Source: Zancudomyces culisetae (Eukaryota; Kickxellomycota; Harpellomycetes; Harpellales; Legeriomycetaceae). Taken from it: a stretch of DNA of 46,247 nucleotides. Positions within the stretch are counted from its first letter, which is position 1, and the number at the start of each line of letters is the position of its first letter. The stretch spans positions 1-46,247 of the forward strand of contig LSSK01000613.1 in the NCBI GenBank assembly GCA_001969505.1, read 5' to 3'. The notes under the pieces are model-generated. The model did not search any database. It had not been told where the DNA came from and saw only the letters and a program-made list of their open reading frames with translations. A program made the position numbers and the translations under genes. Below are positions 10,817 through 22,306 of the stretch, one piece after another.

Positions 10817-11739
10817 TTAATCCATATCAAACACATCACCGGTATCTGCGTTATTGTCTATTGATTTACAAATGATACAATTTAGGTGAGATAAACAGAA
10901 ATCTGCATAAATAAACATGCCATCACTATTTAGGGATGCGAAATATACTTACCTTTAAAGACTGGTTGTACACGTGCAGTATTTTTGGTAGTAGATGCGG
11001 ATGATTCAGTAACCTTCGCACCTTTCAGTAGTGTGCCCAAATCCTGGTATAACATCTTGATTGATGAGTCTTGGTCATTGCTAGCCTTGTTGGCACCTTT
11101 TGAAGTGTCTCCGATATTCTGAATCTTTTCTGCTGTCTCCAACGCTTCATCGTGTTCGTTTTCTCCTACTCTTTGATCAATAGTCGACTTAATTTGGCTC
11201 AAGTTGCCCAGTCTTCTTTCTAAAAACGAATTTCCCGGTAGGGTGTTCATACCAGAATCGCCCATACTTCTAAGCCTACTAAAAGAAGCCGGTGTGTTTG
11301 GTGGTGCGTTCCAACCTTCAAAAAAGGCACGCTGATTAACCTCGTTTGGTCCAAGCTTGTTGAGCGTCACGTTGGATTTTATGTATGATTGGGCGTAGGA
11401 GTTTGGTGGTGGCTCTATCCCAGAGCTCAAAATAAAAGAGTTGAGCTCTGCGGCATCTGAATCGACATTAGAATCCAAGTACTGTGAGTGTTTGAATTTA
11501 TTGTTTGGGTTATTTATATTTATATTTCTCTTTCCAGAGTCGCCATCTATATTGTAAAAGTATTTGAATTTTAAACTTTAGATTTTAAATTTTAAATTTT
11601 TCACCAAGGTTTACCGCAATTTGAGAGTAATAAGTATAGTAAAATAAATAGAACTGTCTCTTAGGAGCTACTTACCTTTATCGGCATTCAGATACCCTTG
11701 AACACCATACTTGCTACCAGAGTTGATCGGTACGCTCAT
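10817..11739 (-). CDS. Unrecognised protein, three exons, about 232 residues
   Basis: Exons 11739-11676, 11546-10953 and 10857-10817 join cleanly; introns 11675-11547 and 10952-10858 are both GTAAGT...TAG. The product starts MSVPINSGSKYGVQGYLNAD and ends in an acidic tail (DTGDVFDMD). Between these it is hydrophilic and rich in Ser, Asn and Gly, with one Pro-rich patch (SSGIEPPPNSYAQ), an aromatic patch (RAFFEGWNAPPNTP) and a probable helix around FLERRLGNLSQIKSTIDQR. There is no signal peptide, membrane segment or Cys pattern. Frame continuity over three exons with canonical splice sites supports a real gene. I do not recognise the family; the composition suggests a partly disordered protein. 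No function is assigned. Confidence 0.68.
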
Positions 11740-14703
11740 TTTGAGACTGTGTGTGCTTATTGCTTATTGCCTAGTGCTTTCTGTTTAATTTTTTGTATTG
11801 TTTAATAACAATTGAAAAGAGTCGAGAATTCCAGAAAGTATGTGAATAAGGAATGGTCAATGACGTAGCTTCTTTAACTACAACGAAGATAATATTACTA
11901 TTTATACTTGCTAGGCCTTATTGATGTTTATCTATTTTTTGGCTCAACAATAAGCAATTTTCCCTTTATGTGGTTTATAAAACGATAAAAAATAAAACAT
12001 GGCTTATTTAAAATAAGGTAATATTCTTGTAATAATATGTTTTTTTAGGGCAAATTAAATGCGTGTAAATACGAGGCAACCAGAGAAAATGGTTAGAATA
12101 AACCACAAATTGCATAATTTTTTTGGATTACATAAGCCTACAACAAATTTTACTTCATTTGCAGCATCAGTAATAACATTTACAAACAATTGTTGCTAGA
12201 GAAGAGAAAATTCGCAAAACTCGTCAGCACTAAACCCCCAAGCTTACGGGAATTAGCTTTTTTTTATGTATATACATTTAAAACAATCAAGATGCGATGC
12301 CCTAGCTAATTTAAAACTTAATCAGACGAACAAAGCATTCATATTGTTTGTGTTGTTCGGCCCATTCCTTTCTTAATGCAACAGTTTACGGGTTGATACT
12401 GATACATGCACGGATTTTATTCTTATTGTTCTAGAATTTGAACTTATAGCTCACAAAAATCAGTGGCATACTGTAGCTAAACGAATTTTCCCGCTGGATT
12501 TATTCAGTTGAGAAAATTATTTTTGTCTTCCCTAGCAAACATACCATATACATGTGTATATTCATCTATGGCGTATAAACAACAGATCAAGCTGCAATAA
12601 GTTTACAACAAAGTGTTCTAGGGCTCGAGTGTCGATATTGTATTCTAGTACTGTTTTTTGTTAAATGGTAAATCTAAAATATGGTTTTCAGTACAATACT
12701 CTTCGCTTGAGCTTAGTGTAGATATCACTACGTTTTGTGAACAGACATCTTATGAATACCAATAGGGACGCTGCTCCCAAAGAGAATAGGTTGAATTTGT
12801 GTAACACCTCTCAACCACAACACAACCTCCAAGCGGGCATGTATAAATCGCATCTAAAAAGATAAATCAGTAAAATGTATTTTTTTTTCGTAACAACGCG
12901 TTTTATCAGTCAGCTCATTCATTGCTTGTTTGTTAAAGTTTAATTATTTTTTAAGTAACCATAGTATTAGCGACGCTTTAGAATTAGGTAGTGGACTGCA
13001 TACAATGTATATCTGCGATTCCCAAATACATTGCTAATATTGATGCTGACGTCATAAATTAATACAAGATAGTTGTACTGGGATGGACAAGTTCCTGAGT
13101 TCAAATCAAGAATTTCCTGTTGAGAAAATATACAGCCTAGACTAGGCGTGATTTAACAATCACATTTGTTTTTGTTTTTATTTGTATTAGCATATGGTAT
13201 ATCTGGTTGTGTACATATTTCAAACTATAACATGCTGAGATTGGTATCAGGTTTAACATTATATATTTCTTTAACGTTAGCATGTTTACCATGGAAATCT
13301 GTCAATCTATGTTGGTTTCTTTGTTTTTATTTCCTATTCTTTGAGGTGTTAGGCGCATCAGAGTATATCGAGACTTTTGGTGCTATTAACAAACTCAAAA
13401 TTTCCACCTTTTGTGGTTTCATTAAGAATGGGGGAGGCGATACAAAGCGATATAACTTGCGGTGTGTGAGTTTGAAAAGGTATTTCATTTTCCAGAGTAT
13501 GTCCCAATGGTTACAAACATCTGATAAAACCTACAGCAATATATACTTTTCAAAACGGAAGTCGCGTGTTAAATGGGGATAGCCACAATTAGCGTCCTCA
13601 TAACTCTGTATTGCTGTAGCCAGTCTTGTCTACTATTTTTGACAATTTCTGTTCTCAAGTTACTAGAGATTTATGAATTCATATAACTTCAGCAATATAC
13701 CCATTTAGGGCAGTTTCAGATTTTCACGTGGTGGTGCATAGATCTAAAAACTGACACATTACTTGCTTTCAATTCACTAGTTCACACAGATAAAGTCACG
13801 TAGCACATATACTATCCAATATGTAATGTAATAATATAATGCTTTCAACACTCTCATTGTCTTTAATGAATTGATTTTTAGGATGGATAAAAAGTACTGG
13901 ATACAAGCATAAGTAATACTTTATAAGTAAGCGCTTAGCAGACAACGCGCATTTCACAAATGAATTGTATTCATGCAAGAGATATCCTATACCCTTGCTC
14001 GTTTATGATTACTGGAAGCACCCTTATGTACAATATATTTGCAGCTATGCTTCAGCGTTTCTGTCACAAAAACCCTCCGACAAAAGGTACTGAGGTATAA
14101 ACATTTTTGTTGTTTTGAGGGTGTTTCTAGAATTAATTCCGCTAAATCTTCCTAGAGCAATAATAGTACTCCTAAACATATAACAAGAACACAGTCTACG
14201 ATCAAAACGTGAACAAAACTGAAAAAAATAAAATGCAAACTCTGCACTTTATCCGTCAAAATCCTAGAATCATGAAGAATATGAATATGTTTCAGAAAAT
14301 TACTAAGCATTTCACACCCCCTTATTTCTCGAAAATGAGTAATTAAACGGTAACTGTCAGCCATTTTAGATAAGAAATCCGCACGCTATTTCATGCTTGC
14401 TCTTTAACCTATTTTTATTCGCTAACTTCGTCAATACCAAGCGAATCATGTAGGGGAACACGTTGCCACTTCGAGTAGGAATCGAAGAAAATAGCTGGTA
14501 AAACCGAAAAAACACCAAATTCTTTCAAAAAAATGGGTTTTGTCGGGCTCAAGTTGCTCGAATCAAAAGCAATAATTATGAGATGTTTCAAAGTGAGTAG
14601 TTTTGTCAAAATAACCATTTATACCAACGTTTTATTCTCTTTCCTTTTCGCACAAACAAAATAACTCTTATTTATCATTTACCATTATTGTGAGATAGAA
14701 AAC
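11740..14703. other. 3-kb intergenic region, no supported gene
   Basis: AT-rich spacer between two divergent genes. The longest open frame (13166-13582, 138 codons) starts with TTG and resembles nothing I know. Signature sequences of tRNA, 5S or spliceosomal RNA genes were not seen. A lineage-specific RNA gene cannot be ruled out by eye. Confidence 0.45.
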
Positions 14704-15832
14704 ATGACGGCTGAAACCTCCAAACGCAAGATTCTGATCGGTAAGCATAATCAATCCTGAAGTCGAGTTGAGAGTTATAATTATTCTTTATTTTGTGTAC
14801 ACAGTGCCGATTATCATAACAAGCTATTTTATCATACCGTAAATAAAAATAGTCGGTGGTGGCGCTGTTGGATCAGTGTATGGCTGGCGACTACAAGAAG
14901 GTGGTGCACATGTTGCAATGGTATGTCGTTCCAACTTTAAGGTAGTAAAAGAAACGGGTTACACCATTACTTCAGGAAAAATGGACCCGGTACAATTCAT
15001 TCCGGATGCTGTATACTCCAATGGGGAGGAAGCAGTTGCTGGTAACAATGTCTTTGACTATGTGATCGTGTGTACAAAGTGTTTGCCCAACTTGTATGAC
15101 CCCGCAGAGGTAGTCGCTCCATACATTATCAGCGACAAAACCGTGATAGTGTTGGTTCAAAATGGAATTGGTATTGAAGAACCCGTAAGAGTCAGATTCC
15201 CAAACAATCCAATTATTTCTGGAATTGCGTACATAGACGTCGATCAGACCCAAAGTGGAATCATTAGACACGGTGGAACCAACTTTATAGTATGTGGATT
15301 TTATGTCAAGGAGGGAGATGACCTTAATGCATACAACAAGGATAACGCACATATTCTAGAGGACATTAAAAATGTATTCACAGCTGGTAACATGGGTATA
15401 AATGTCCAGGATAATGTCCAGGAATACCGCTGGTCAAAAATAATCTGGAATGGATCATTCAATCCTATTTCAGTGGTGGCTGGATGTAAAGATAGCAAAG
15501 AGCTTATTGATTTCCCCCCAACACGTCAACTTCTTCTTGATGCCATGGCTGAGTTATACAGGGTTGGCGAAGCTGTTTTAGGAAAAAAAGTACCACCAGT
15601 TGCTGGGCAAGATTCTCCAGAGTCTGTTCTGAAGTACACAAGAGACAGAGATGCACCAGTGTATCCCTCGATGATGGTGGATTGCATCAACAAAAGACCA
15701 ATGGAGCACGAGGTGATAGTAAAAAACACAATTGTTGCGGCAAAGAAGTGTGGCGTCGCTGTTCCAATACTTGAAACCGTTTACGCATTGCTTGTTTCTG
15801 TCGAAAGATCGTATTGTCCCCCCAAAAACTAG
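14704..15832 (+). CDS. 2-dehydropantoate 2-reductase (ketopantoate reductase) family protein
   Basis: Two exons, 14704-14740 and 14853-15832, with intron 14741-14852 (GTAAGC...TAG), encode about 338 residues. The splice junction rebuilds a Rossmann motif, KILIVGGGAVGSVYGWRLQ, at residues 9-27, as in NADP-dependent ApbA/PanE enzymes. The catalytic-domain signatures follow: YRWSKIIWNGSFNPISVV, carrying the expected catalytic Lys and conserved Asn, and SMMVDCINKRPMEHE, carrying the conserved Asp, Arg and Glu. The family reduces 2-dehydropantoate to pantoate in pantothenate/CoA synthesis. Fungi have several paralogues, some acting on other 2-oxoacids, so the substrate is uncertain. Confidence 0.88.
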
Positions 15833-16525
15833 TGCTTAGTGGCAGTGGAGCTATACTCTTCCCATTCCGTTTCATTTGTGAAGAGCCCATGTTATTCTGC
15901 ATCAAAAAATAAATATCTTTTAAGCTATTAATAGACCATGGCTTTACGTAATGAGAAGATAGTTATGAAAGCTAGTTTGATTGATATTAAAAAAAGTAAT
16001 TAATGATCAGGTATTGTTTTTTGGGTGGGTTGAAAGATATGCCTTTTATAGCACCAGTTTCAACGCAGATGCTTTTATATAGTTTAATAAATCTGCTAGC
16101 GCACCTATCTACACTTCTACATTGTAATAATCAAATGCCCATACATATTCGTTCATTTTGGATCAAGTTGAAAAAAAAACGCTAAATTATTGTAACACTG
16201 GTTGTTTTTTTGACATCCTTTTAGAGCTAGAATTGCGGTTGGAGATAGAGCTGGATTTGTAACATGACCAGATTTTTTTACCTGTTATCTATGGCCCCCT
16301 TGCTAAATTTGTATGTGTCCATTAGGTAAGCAAATAAAACTGGATAACTTCAATTCGTTGTGTTTGAAGAAAGACAATCCAAGGAACGCTTGGGAAAAAA
16401 AAAATTTAATCTCATGATTCATTGCAAAGTGGAGAAAAAAAAATGTTGGCAATACTTGAGATTGTAGCTAATTAGGGTTAAAATATAAGAAAAAGCACAG
16501 ATAGTACGAGATAAATCAAGCAAAA
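15833..16525. other. Intergenic, presumed GRX5 promoter
   Basis: A 693-bp AT-rich spacer between two tandem plus-strand genes. A TTAGGGTT-like string occurs once near 16470 and is not repeated. No supported gene. Confidence 0.5.
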
Positions 16526-17632
16526 ATGTTTAGATCCATCAACAAGGTAAGTGTTTATCACACATCAGTGTAGCACGTTGCGCGCCTTACTGTCTTCTTA
16601 CAATACATAGCTTCAAAACTAGGTTCAAAGCTGCTTAATATCAATATCCAAATAACATGATCACAAAATCACAAAAGTCAATAAAAAGGGGGAGTAAAGC
16701 ATGAAGCGCACCAACTAACCAAACATATACTAATATCCGTATATTTTAGGTATCACTACAGAGAAACAACTTTATCAAGGCGTTCCAAGCACAAAAGGGT
16801 ATAACCCTGAACGGCGTTGGTTCGACGAGATTTTTGAGCGAAAAGATTAGAACCGAAATAGAAAGTGTAATGATTTATGCGATATTGTACAAATATATAA
16901 ATAAATTAAGTGATAAATACGTTAATACTATCATTAAGAACACTAAAACGTTTCAAAAAATCACTATTTGTCACTTCTGAATGCTTTATTTAGCAATATT
17001 TGTTCTAGCGGGTTGAATGCCGGTTTTTTAAACATTCAAAGCTTTTAAGGTTGCTTACTGGATAGCATATTTGTATAACTAAAATAGCACATAAAGGCGT
17101 CTCCAGTTACAGTGTTTATGAAGGGAACCGTAAGCGAACCACAGGTACGAGAAATAAGCCATGCACTTAATTTTGAAAAGCTGATACAAAAATATGCATA
17201 ATTGACATGCAAAGATCATAGTAGCACCTAATCGTTTGTTGTGTGAATGAACTTTATTATATATAGTGCGGATTTAGCAAGGCTGTAGTACAGATTCTAC
17301 AAATGAATGGAATTGACAACATCAACGGAATAAACTGTTTGGAGGATCCAGAGCTGCGCCAGGGAATTAAAGATTTTTCGTAAGTTACTTTTGACTTTCA
17401 ACTATATATATAAATATACAAGAAAACTGTGTCATTTTTAAGGAATAGTGAGACACTTGATGATGGATGGTATTAACAAACAACACAATGTAATAGAAAA
17501 TGGCCCACTATTCCACAGGTGTATGTAAACGGCGAGTTTGTTGGAGGGTGCGATATAATGCTGGATATGCACAGGACAGGACAACTGGAAGAGTTCCTTA
17601 GAAAAGAAGGAATAATTAAGCAAGATGAATAA
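16526..17632 (+). CDS. GRX5: Mitochondrial monothiol glutaredoxin Grx5
   Basis: Five exons, 16526-16546, 16750-16866, 17088-17144, 17267-17379 and 17497-17632, give about 147 residues (yeast Grx5 has 150). The N-terminus, [15 protein letters not shown], is basic and lacks acidic residues, as expected for a matrix targeting sequence. The core has [15 protein letters not shown], the monothiol active site [23 protein letters not shown] with the glutathione-binding cis-Pro and GGCD elements, and GQLEEFL near the end. The family transfers [2Fe-2S] clusters from the ISC scaffold to targets in mitochondria. The CGFS codons open the fourth exon. Four introns (203, 221, 122 and 117 bp) in so small a gene is the densest in the window. 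None of the exons is long enough to stand out alone. Confidence 0.93.
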
Positions 17633-17876
17633 TTAAACGGTTTCAAATATATTTTTTTTCTTTCTTTCACACCCAGTTTACTTTCTTAGAATAAAAATAA
17701 ACCTTGGCAGATGCTAAAACAAACTAAGTGTCATTTTTCCTATGGCCGTGGCTACTGCTAACAACTTAAAAGATCAGATTATTGAGCCTCTTTTTCCAGT
17801 ATATTTAACTGGCGTGGACAAATTGGAAACCACGATTGGCCGAGAGAAAAAGGACATGTGTTTAGCCACAAGCTAT

Positions 17877-20804
17877 CTAAAAATAGAAGGATAAAGCAGG
17901 TGCAAATGGCCCAAAAAACTCTGCCTCGTCAGATCCCCAGTTAACAACTCTATCAAAATATTCCCTGGCTTCTACATAGACCCAGATCTTGAGCATATCA
18001 AGATTTATGCCAGAAAACACGGAAGTGGCACTGTCCTCGCTACCTGAAGGAGGAGGAATCATTGAAGGAGGGTTTTTTTGTTGATTTAGAATTCGGGATT
18101 GTGCCTCAAACCGGAAAAAGTCTCTCAGTATGGGTAGGGAGGCACGCAGAAGATCCAAATCTGGGTACAGCTTACGACCGATCCCCTCAACAACCAAAAT
18201 TGCGACACAAAGGTTGACTGAGTTTGGATCTAATTTTACACGATGTTGCCTAACGGCATCCATTGTCTGATTTAGAATACTGGATGCACTGACTTTTCCC
18301 AGACTCAGGGAGTTCAGTCTGACGTTCTCAACCATTTGTTCGATCTTTTTAGCATATATTTCCGGTTCGACAACAAGTTCGGGCGAAGTACATCGCTCTA
18401 TCATAGCATATCCTGCGCGTTCGCCATCAAAAGAGCAGATGGCATCGAAAAGCTCCAAAAAATTACGACGGTGCACATCGTTGAGGACAGTAACCAAGCC
18501 AGCATCTAAATATACCAGGTCTGGTCGATATCCAAGGGTATATAGTTGATCTAAATATGCCAGTAGCTCTGTTTTTGTTTTAGAAAGTTCAGCAACGGTT
18601 CTATTGACTTCGGATTCGGTGGGTAAATTATCCAGATCAATTCTCTTTTTAATAGACTCAAATTCTTTTCCTTCAACAGAATCCAAAATAGCTGGCTCAA
18701 ATGATTTTGGATCAATTTTTCTAGTCAGTTTGTTAAACAAACGAAGAGAACGAGATAGCGGGGGAGGAGGGACAAACGACACTAGTATATTTCCAGGATG
18801 TAGATCAGCATGAGTAAAATTATCCCATATCATCATCCTCATGAACGAATCCAACCCAGCTGATGCAATGATTTTGTCAAACTCGCTTCCGGCGTTCTTC
18901 ATAAACACGCTTACTGGAACACCATCAGAGTATGTTTCTACAAGAACCTGTTTCCCAGTAATTGGTAGGAGTGGTACCGGAAAGCGGACACCCTTTTGTT
19001 CAGAAAAGTTTTTGGAAAACACCAACAGATTTGATGCCTCCTCTCGCAGGTTTAATTGACTTTTCATCATCTGTCCAAAGACCATTACTTCTTCCACAAG
19101 TGAAAGCCACTTTATTGTTGGAATGTAGCACAAAGTCTTTGCAAAAAATGACATTATTTTCAAATCTCTCAACACCAGCTTTTCTGAGTCTGGGTGCAAA
19201 ACCTTGATAGCCACCTCGCGGTTTTTTTTTAGTGTTTCCTTTAGATTAACCAAGTCATCTTTGGTTAGCACGCAGTGCTGTCCCACCTCCAACTTCAAGT
19301 TTGGCCTATTGGAAGTAGATTGCTTTGCATTAGTATCAACTGAAGAGTTTGAATCTTGACCTGTATACTCTTTCCGAGCAGTAGAGTTGTCTTCGAGTGT
19401 TATTGATACCGGCCCTGTCGACACAAAGATACCATTTTCTCCGGCTTCACCGGTGCTTGTGTCCGTAACCGAGCCAAAATAAAGTGCTGATCTCGCAACT
19501 ATGTAGTCTACAGCCTCCTCCCTCAACTTGGCTTTGTGTACTTGTGCAATGGCTCCAGCGCCTATTGGTTCCTCTTCAATCCATTCAAAAATCGCCTCAA
19601 TATCTTTGATACCACCATATGTCTCTGCTATACATTTCTTGGTGTGAATAAACTTGTGTGGTTTGTTTTTTGAATGCAGGTGACTTAACTCTGCGCAGAA
19701 CTGTGGTGGAAAAACATCAGACCTAGTTGCTGCCCATTGCGAAAGTTTAACAAAAGTGGGCCCTGCTATTTTCATCTGATTCGCAAAAAACTTGTACCAC
19801 CACAGCGTTCCTTTAGTTTCCCCATCTTTTTTGTCGTCGATTTCTCCGAAATAGGTTACCGGATATGTTGCTATTATGGGAATAAATATCATCACAAGTT
19901 GTATAAATCTAATTAATACCATCCCTGGTTCTCTAATGTGCTCGTTATACTTTTTTAGAAATTTTTCTCCATAGATATGCCCAGATGCGATAGCACTTCT
20001 TATATTATCCATTAATTGACTCGTTAATGCGTTTAGCCGCAAAAAGATTTTATGTACAAACTCTAGTTTAAGTATTCCACCAAGTAGCGTTATTTTTCTT
20101 TCAAGTTTTACTTCCTCCTCCATTTCAGTGGCATGTTTTTGTTCAGTATCTGAAATTGTGCTAGAATATTCTTCTATTGCGGCTACATTGGTAAAACAGT
20201 GGTACGAAAAGTTGTATACTATCACCTTTTTCAATTTTTTGTATAATTTACAGAGTTCTTTTTGCATTTGTTGCAAGATTCTGTCATTCTCGTCCCCGTT
20301 TAGTTCGCAATAGCTTAGATATGCTGTTAACAACCCCGAAAAAATAAACAGAGACGTGAACCTTGAACTTCTTCCATTTTTATTTGCAAATTTCGATTTT
20401 ACTGGCAATGTATTTCCGGTGAAGCCATGGTAATTATACTCAGAAATGCTGTATTCATTCTGTTTACCATTCTGTTTAACATGTACTTTTTTGCTATTAT
20501 ATACGAAATTCGAGTAGTACCTGGGTAGAGCTATTCTGGTAAAATATCGACCTCCCGTACCGGAAAAATTAACTATCCTGCTCTGTTTTCGGTCCTTTGT
20601 ATGAATTTGTGACTGTATTAGGGTGTGTGGTTTTATCGGTTGGTAATGAATATGTTCGGTATCGGATTTGCAAGTAAACTTATCAGTTTGAAATTTTGCC
20701 AAGCCCACTAAGCTCTTCAAAGCACTACTCTTCGTAAAGATTTTTAACTTTGCATATTTAAGAGCAAGATTCTCGTGACCGACCCTGGATATCCTTGATA
20801 ACAT
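17877..20804 (-). CDS. CQD1: UbiB/ABC1-family atypical kinase, ADCK2/Cqd1 type
   Basis: Single exon, about 975 residues. The start is the ATG at 20804; an in-frame TTG two codons earlier is ignored. The N-terminus (MLSRISRVGHENLALKYAK) looks like a mitochondrial presequence. Hydrophobic segments near residues 150-167 and 296-320 suggest inner-membrane anchoring. UbiB signatures are in order: KLSQWAATRSD (the KxGQ-type motif, here KLSQ) near 345, GAGAIAQVHKAKL (Ala-rich loop) near 416, VAIKVLHP near 533, LREEASN, HADLHPGN (catalytic loop) near 665, and LDAGLV (DxG metal motif) near 768. KLSQWAATR resembles ADCK2 KFGQWASTR, separating it from Coq8. The yeast homologue Cqd1 helps distribute coenzyme Q and phospholipids. 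It is longer than usual because of low-complexity insertions. It converges with GRX5. Confidence 0.88.
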   Translation of the reverse strand: MLSRISRVGHENLALKYAKLKIFTKSSALKSLVGLAKFQTDKFTCKSDTEHIHYQPIKPHTLIQSQIHTKDRKQSRIVNFSGTGGRYFTRIALPRYYSNFVYNSKKVHVKQNGKQNEYSISEYNYHGFTGNTLPVKSKFANKNGRSSRFTSLFIFSGLLTAYLSYCELNGDENDRILQQMQKELCKLYKKLKKVIVYNFSYHCFTNVAAIEEYSSTISDTEQKHATEMEEEVKLERKITLLGGILKLEFVHKIFLRLNALTSQLMDNIRSAIASGHIYGEKFLKKYNEHIREPGMVLIRFIQLVMIFIPIIATYPVTYFGEIDDKKDGETKGTLWWYKFFANQMKIAGPTFVKLSQWAATRSDVFPPQFCAELSHLHSKNKPHKFIHTKKCIAETYGGIKDIEAIFEWIEEEPIGAGAIAQVHKAKLREEAVDYIVARSALYFGSVTDTSTGEAGENGIFVSTGPVSITLEDNSTARKEYTGQDSNSSVDTNAKQSTSNRPNLKLEVGQHCVLTKDDLVNLKETLKKNREVAIKVLHPDSEKLVLRDLKIMSFFAKTLCYIPTIKWLSLVEEVMVFGQMMKSQLNLREEASNLLVFSKNFSEQKGVRFPVPLLPITGKQVLVETYSDGVPVSVFMKNAGSEFDKIIASAGLDSFMRMMIWDNFTHADLHPGNILVSFVPPPPLSRSLRLFNKLTRKIDPKSFEPAILDSVEGKEFESIKKRIDLDNLPTESEVNRTVAELSKTKTELLAYLDQLYTLGYRPDLVYLDAGLVTVLNDVHRRNFLELFDAICSFDGERAGYAMIERCTSPELVVEPEIYAKKIEQMVENVRLNSLSLGKVSASSILNQTMDAVRQHRVKLDPNSVNLCVAILVVEGIGRKLYPDLDLLRASLPILRDFFRFEAQSRILNQQKNPPSMIPPPSGSEDSATSVFSGINLDMLKIWVYVEAREYFDRVVNWGSDEAEFFGPFAPALSFYF

Positions 20805-21373
20805 AATCAATCATTCACTGAACTATCAAGATTTCTATGCCGAATTCCCTTATATTTCGATCCAAATCGAATGGTAAACTGTTTTATATTTTTTAATTCC
20901 GCAACAAGATATAGATAAAAGAGAATAAGCTTGATGGTTAGGCGGTTGCAAAAGTAGGTGTATACATGGTTTAGAAAAAAAAAGGTTTATAGAAGTGAAT
21001 GGCTCGGCCTTTGTCGCTATTGCTGCATTTTTTTTTCAACCCCGCGTTTACTAGGCAAATCACAATGTTGAAGTTTGAGTACAATAAAATGGGATGATTT
21101 TGGGTTGGGTCTTTTGTCCAAACAGTTTAACAATTATCATTTGCCATTCGCTATTTACCATTAGCTATTTACCATTTGCCACATTCACTTTTTTTCTTTG
21201 CGAACAACTTCAAGTAGATGTAAAACCAGGGATCAGACACTTTATTAAAGCCCAGAGTCTTGCGCTATTTCGCTATATTTTCTACCACAAAATGTACAAA
21301 GGTGTTAACAAAAAGCTTGGCTTTTGCCAGCATTAATAAGATAAGTATGGATTAAGAATGTTTGAAAACCATA
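20805..21373. other. Intergenic between CQD1 and RRP42
   Basis: A 569-bp spacer serving as the CQD1 promoter and the RRP42 downstream region. It contains a short degenerate tandem repeat (separate entry). No coding sequence is supported. Confidence 0.5.
21138..21186. repeat. Degenerate tandem repeat of CATTTGCCA / CTATTTACCATTAG units
   Basis: About four imperfect units built from the cores ATTTGCCA, CTATTTACCA, CTATTTACCA and ATTTGCCA follow each other. It looks like a small minisatellite upstream of CQD1. Function is unknown. Confidence 0.5.
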
Positions 21374-22306
21374 CTAAAATGCATTCAAAAAGGTGGAGCC
21401 GGTGTCTGGCACCTCCATACCGTCTTTATTAGACTGGCACGACTCTAGCTGTTTGTTTTGAGAAGCAATCAGGTCTACAACCAACTTGCGTGCTTCAAAT
21501 AGAGCCTCAGATAACAATGAATATGCCATCCCACCTCTGTATTTTCCCTTGTGGATCAAACAGATCTCACCAGAACTATTTACACAGACGGTTGTTCTAA
21601 GCGTGGAAATATTTTCTTCCTCGGGTATGGTATCAACAACATATTTTTTCCCAATCTTGTAGAATGTAACTGAAAGAGGAATATCTTGCCAGCCTTTTAT
21701 CTCCGTCACAGCAGAAGGATCGTCTACTATTTCGTACGCCAAATGTTCGACCTTTGTGTCTTCGTCTAGTACCGATTCAACCACAACTTTTGGGATCCGT
21801 ACATCTGAAAAAGCGGCTCTTATGGTGTAAAACAATGGATCGATGATGTTACCCTCGTAGCTCAGCACCATAGCATCCACATATAGTATCCAATATGCTT
21901 GTTTTGGGATTATACATAGTTGTTCAAGATCAAGCCCACTCTGGGGGCCGTCCAAACAATTGCTTACTATATTTGTCAGCTCTACATTTAGATCTTCTGC
22001 TGTCCTAGTTCCAAAGGACTGATTTGCAATCGGTGAAATTTCAACGTTGCAGACAATTTTGCCCACATTTTCTTTTTCTCCTGGAATCCAGTTTCCGATT
22101 TCTGCTTTAATTCCAACAATTATTTCCGTTCCTCTTCCCAAACTGCCTATTCTTCCTCTTGCACTTCCGTAGGTTTGTGATATGACACCGGTTGTCAGAT
22201 TTATTTCTCGTAAATCTAGGTTTCCTCTCCCGTCGGTCCTAAGATTTGCTTCAACCCCTTTGATTATATAGTCGGTTTCTGAAACCGATATTGGTAGCTG
22301 ATCCAT
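21374..22306 (-). CDS. RRP42: Rrp42/EXOSC7, exosome RNase PH-like ring subunit
   Basis: About 310 residues from the ATG at 22306; the frame is open further upstream but has only a GTG there. The chosen start gives MDQLPISVSETDYIIKGVEA then NLRTDGRG, which lines up with the start of EXOSC7/Rrp42. Family markers follow: TTGVISQTYGSARGRIG, EIIVGIKAEIG, CIIPKQAYWILYVDAMVL, and a C-terminal RNase PH-like half with DIPLSVTFYKIGKKYVVD. The subunit belongs to the six-member ring of the exosome, which degrades and trims RNA, including 3' ends of rRNA and snoRNA. Catalytic phosphorolytic residues are not expected in eukaryotic ring subunits. An upstream exon adding a Lys-rich N-terminus is possible. 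Confidence 0.88.
   Translation of the reverse strand: MDQLPISVSETDYIIKGVEANLRTDGRGNLDLREINLTTGVISQTYGSARGRIGSLGRGTEIIVGIKAEIGNWIPGEKENVGKIVCNVEISPIANQSFGTRTAEDLNVELTNIVSNCLDGPQSGLDLEQLCIIPKQAYWILYVDAMVLSYEGNIIDPLFYTIRAAFSDVRIPKVVVESVLDEDTKVEHLAYEIVDDPSAVTEIKGWQDIPLSVTFYKIGKKYVVDTIPEEENISTLRTTVCVNSSGEICLIHKGKYRGGMAYSLLSEALFEARKLVVDLIASQNKQLESCQSNKDGMEVPDTGSTFLNAF

Noticed and set aside
13090-13110. GTTCAAATC string resembling a tRNA T-loop
   Set aside because: The flanking bases do not pair into a T-stem, and no D-arm or acceptor stem is visible.
14465-14490. TTCGATTCC on the minus strand, another T-loop-like string
   Set aside because: The five bases on each side are not complementary, so no tRNA arm can form.
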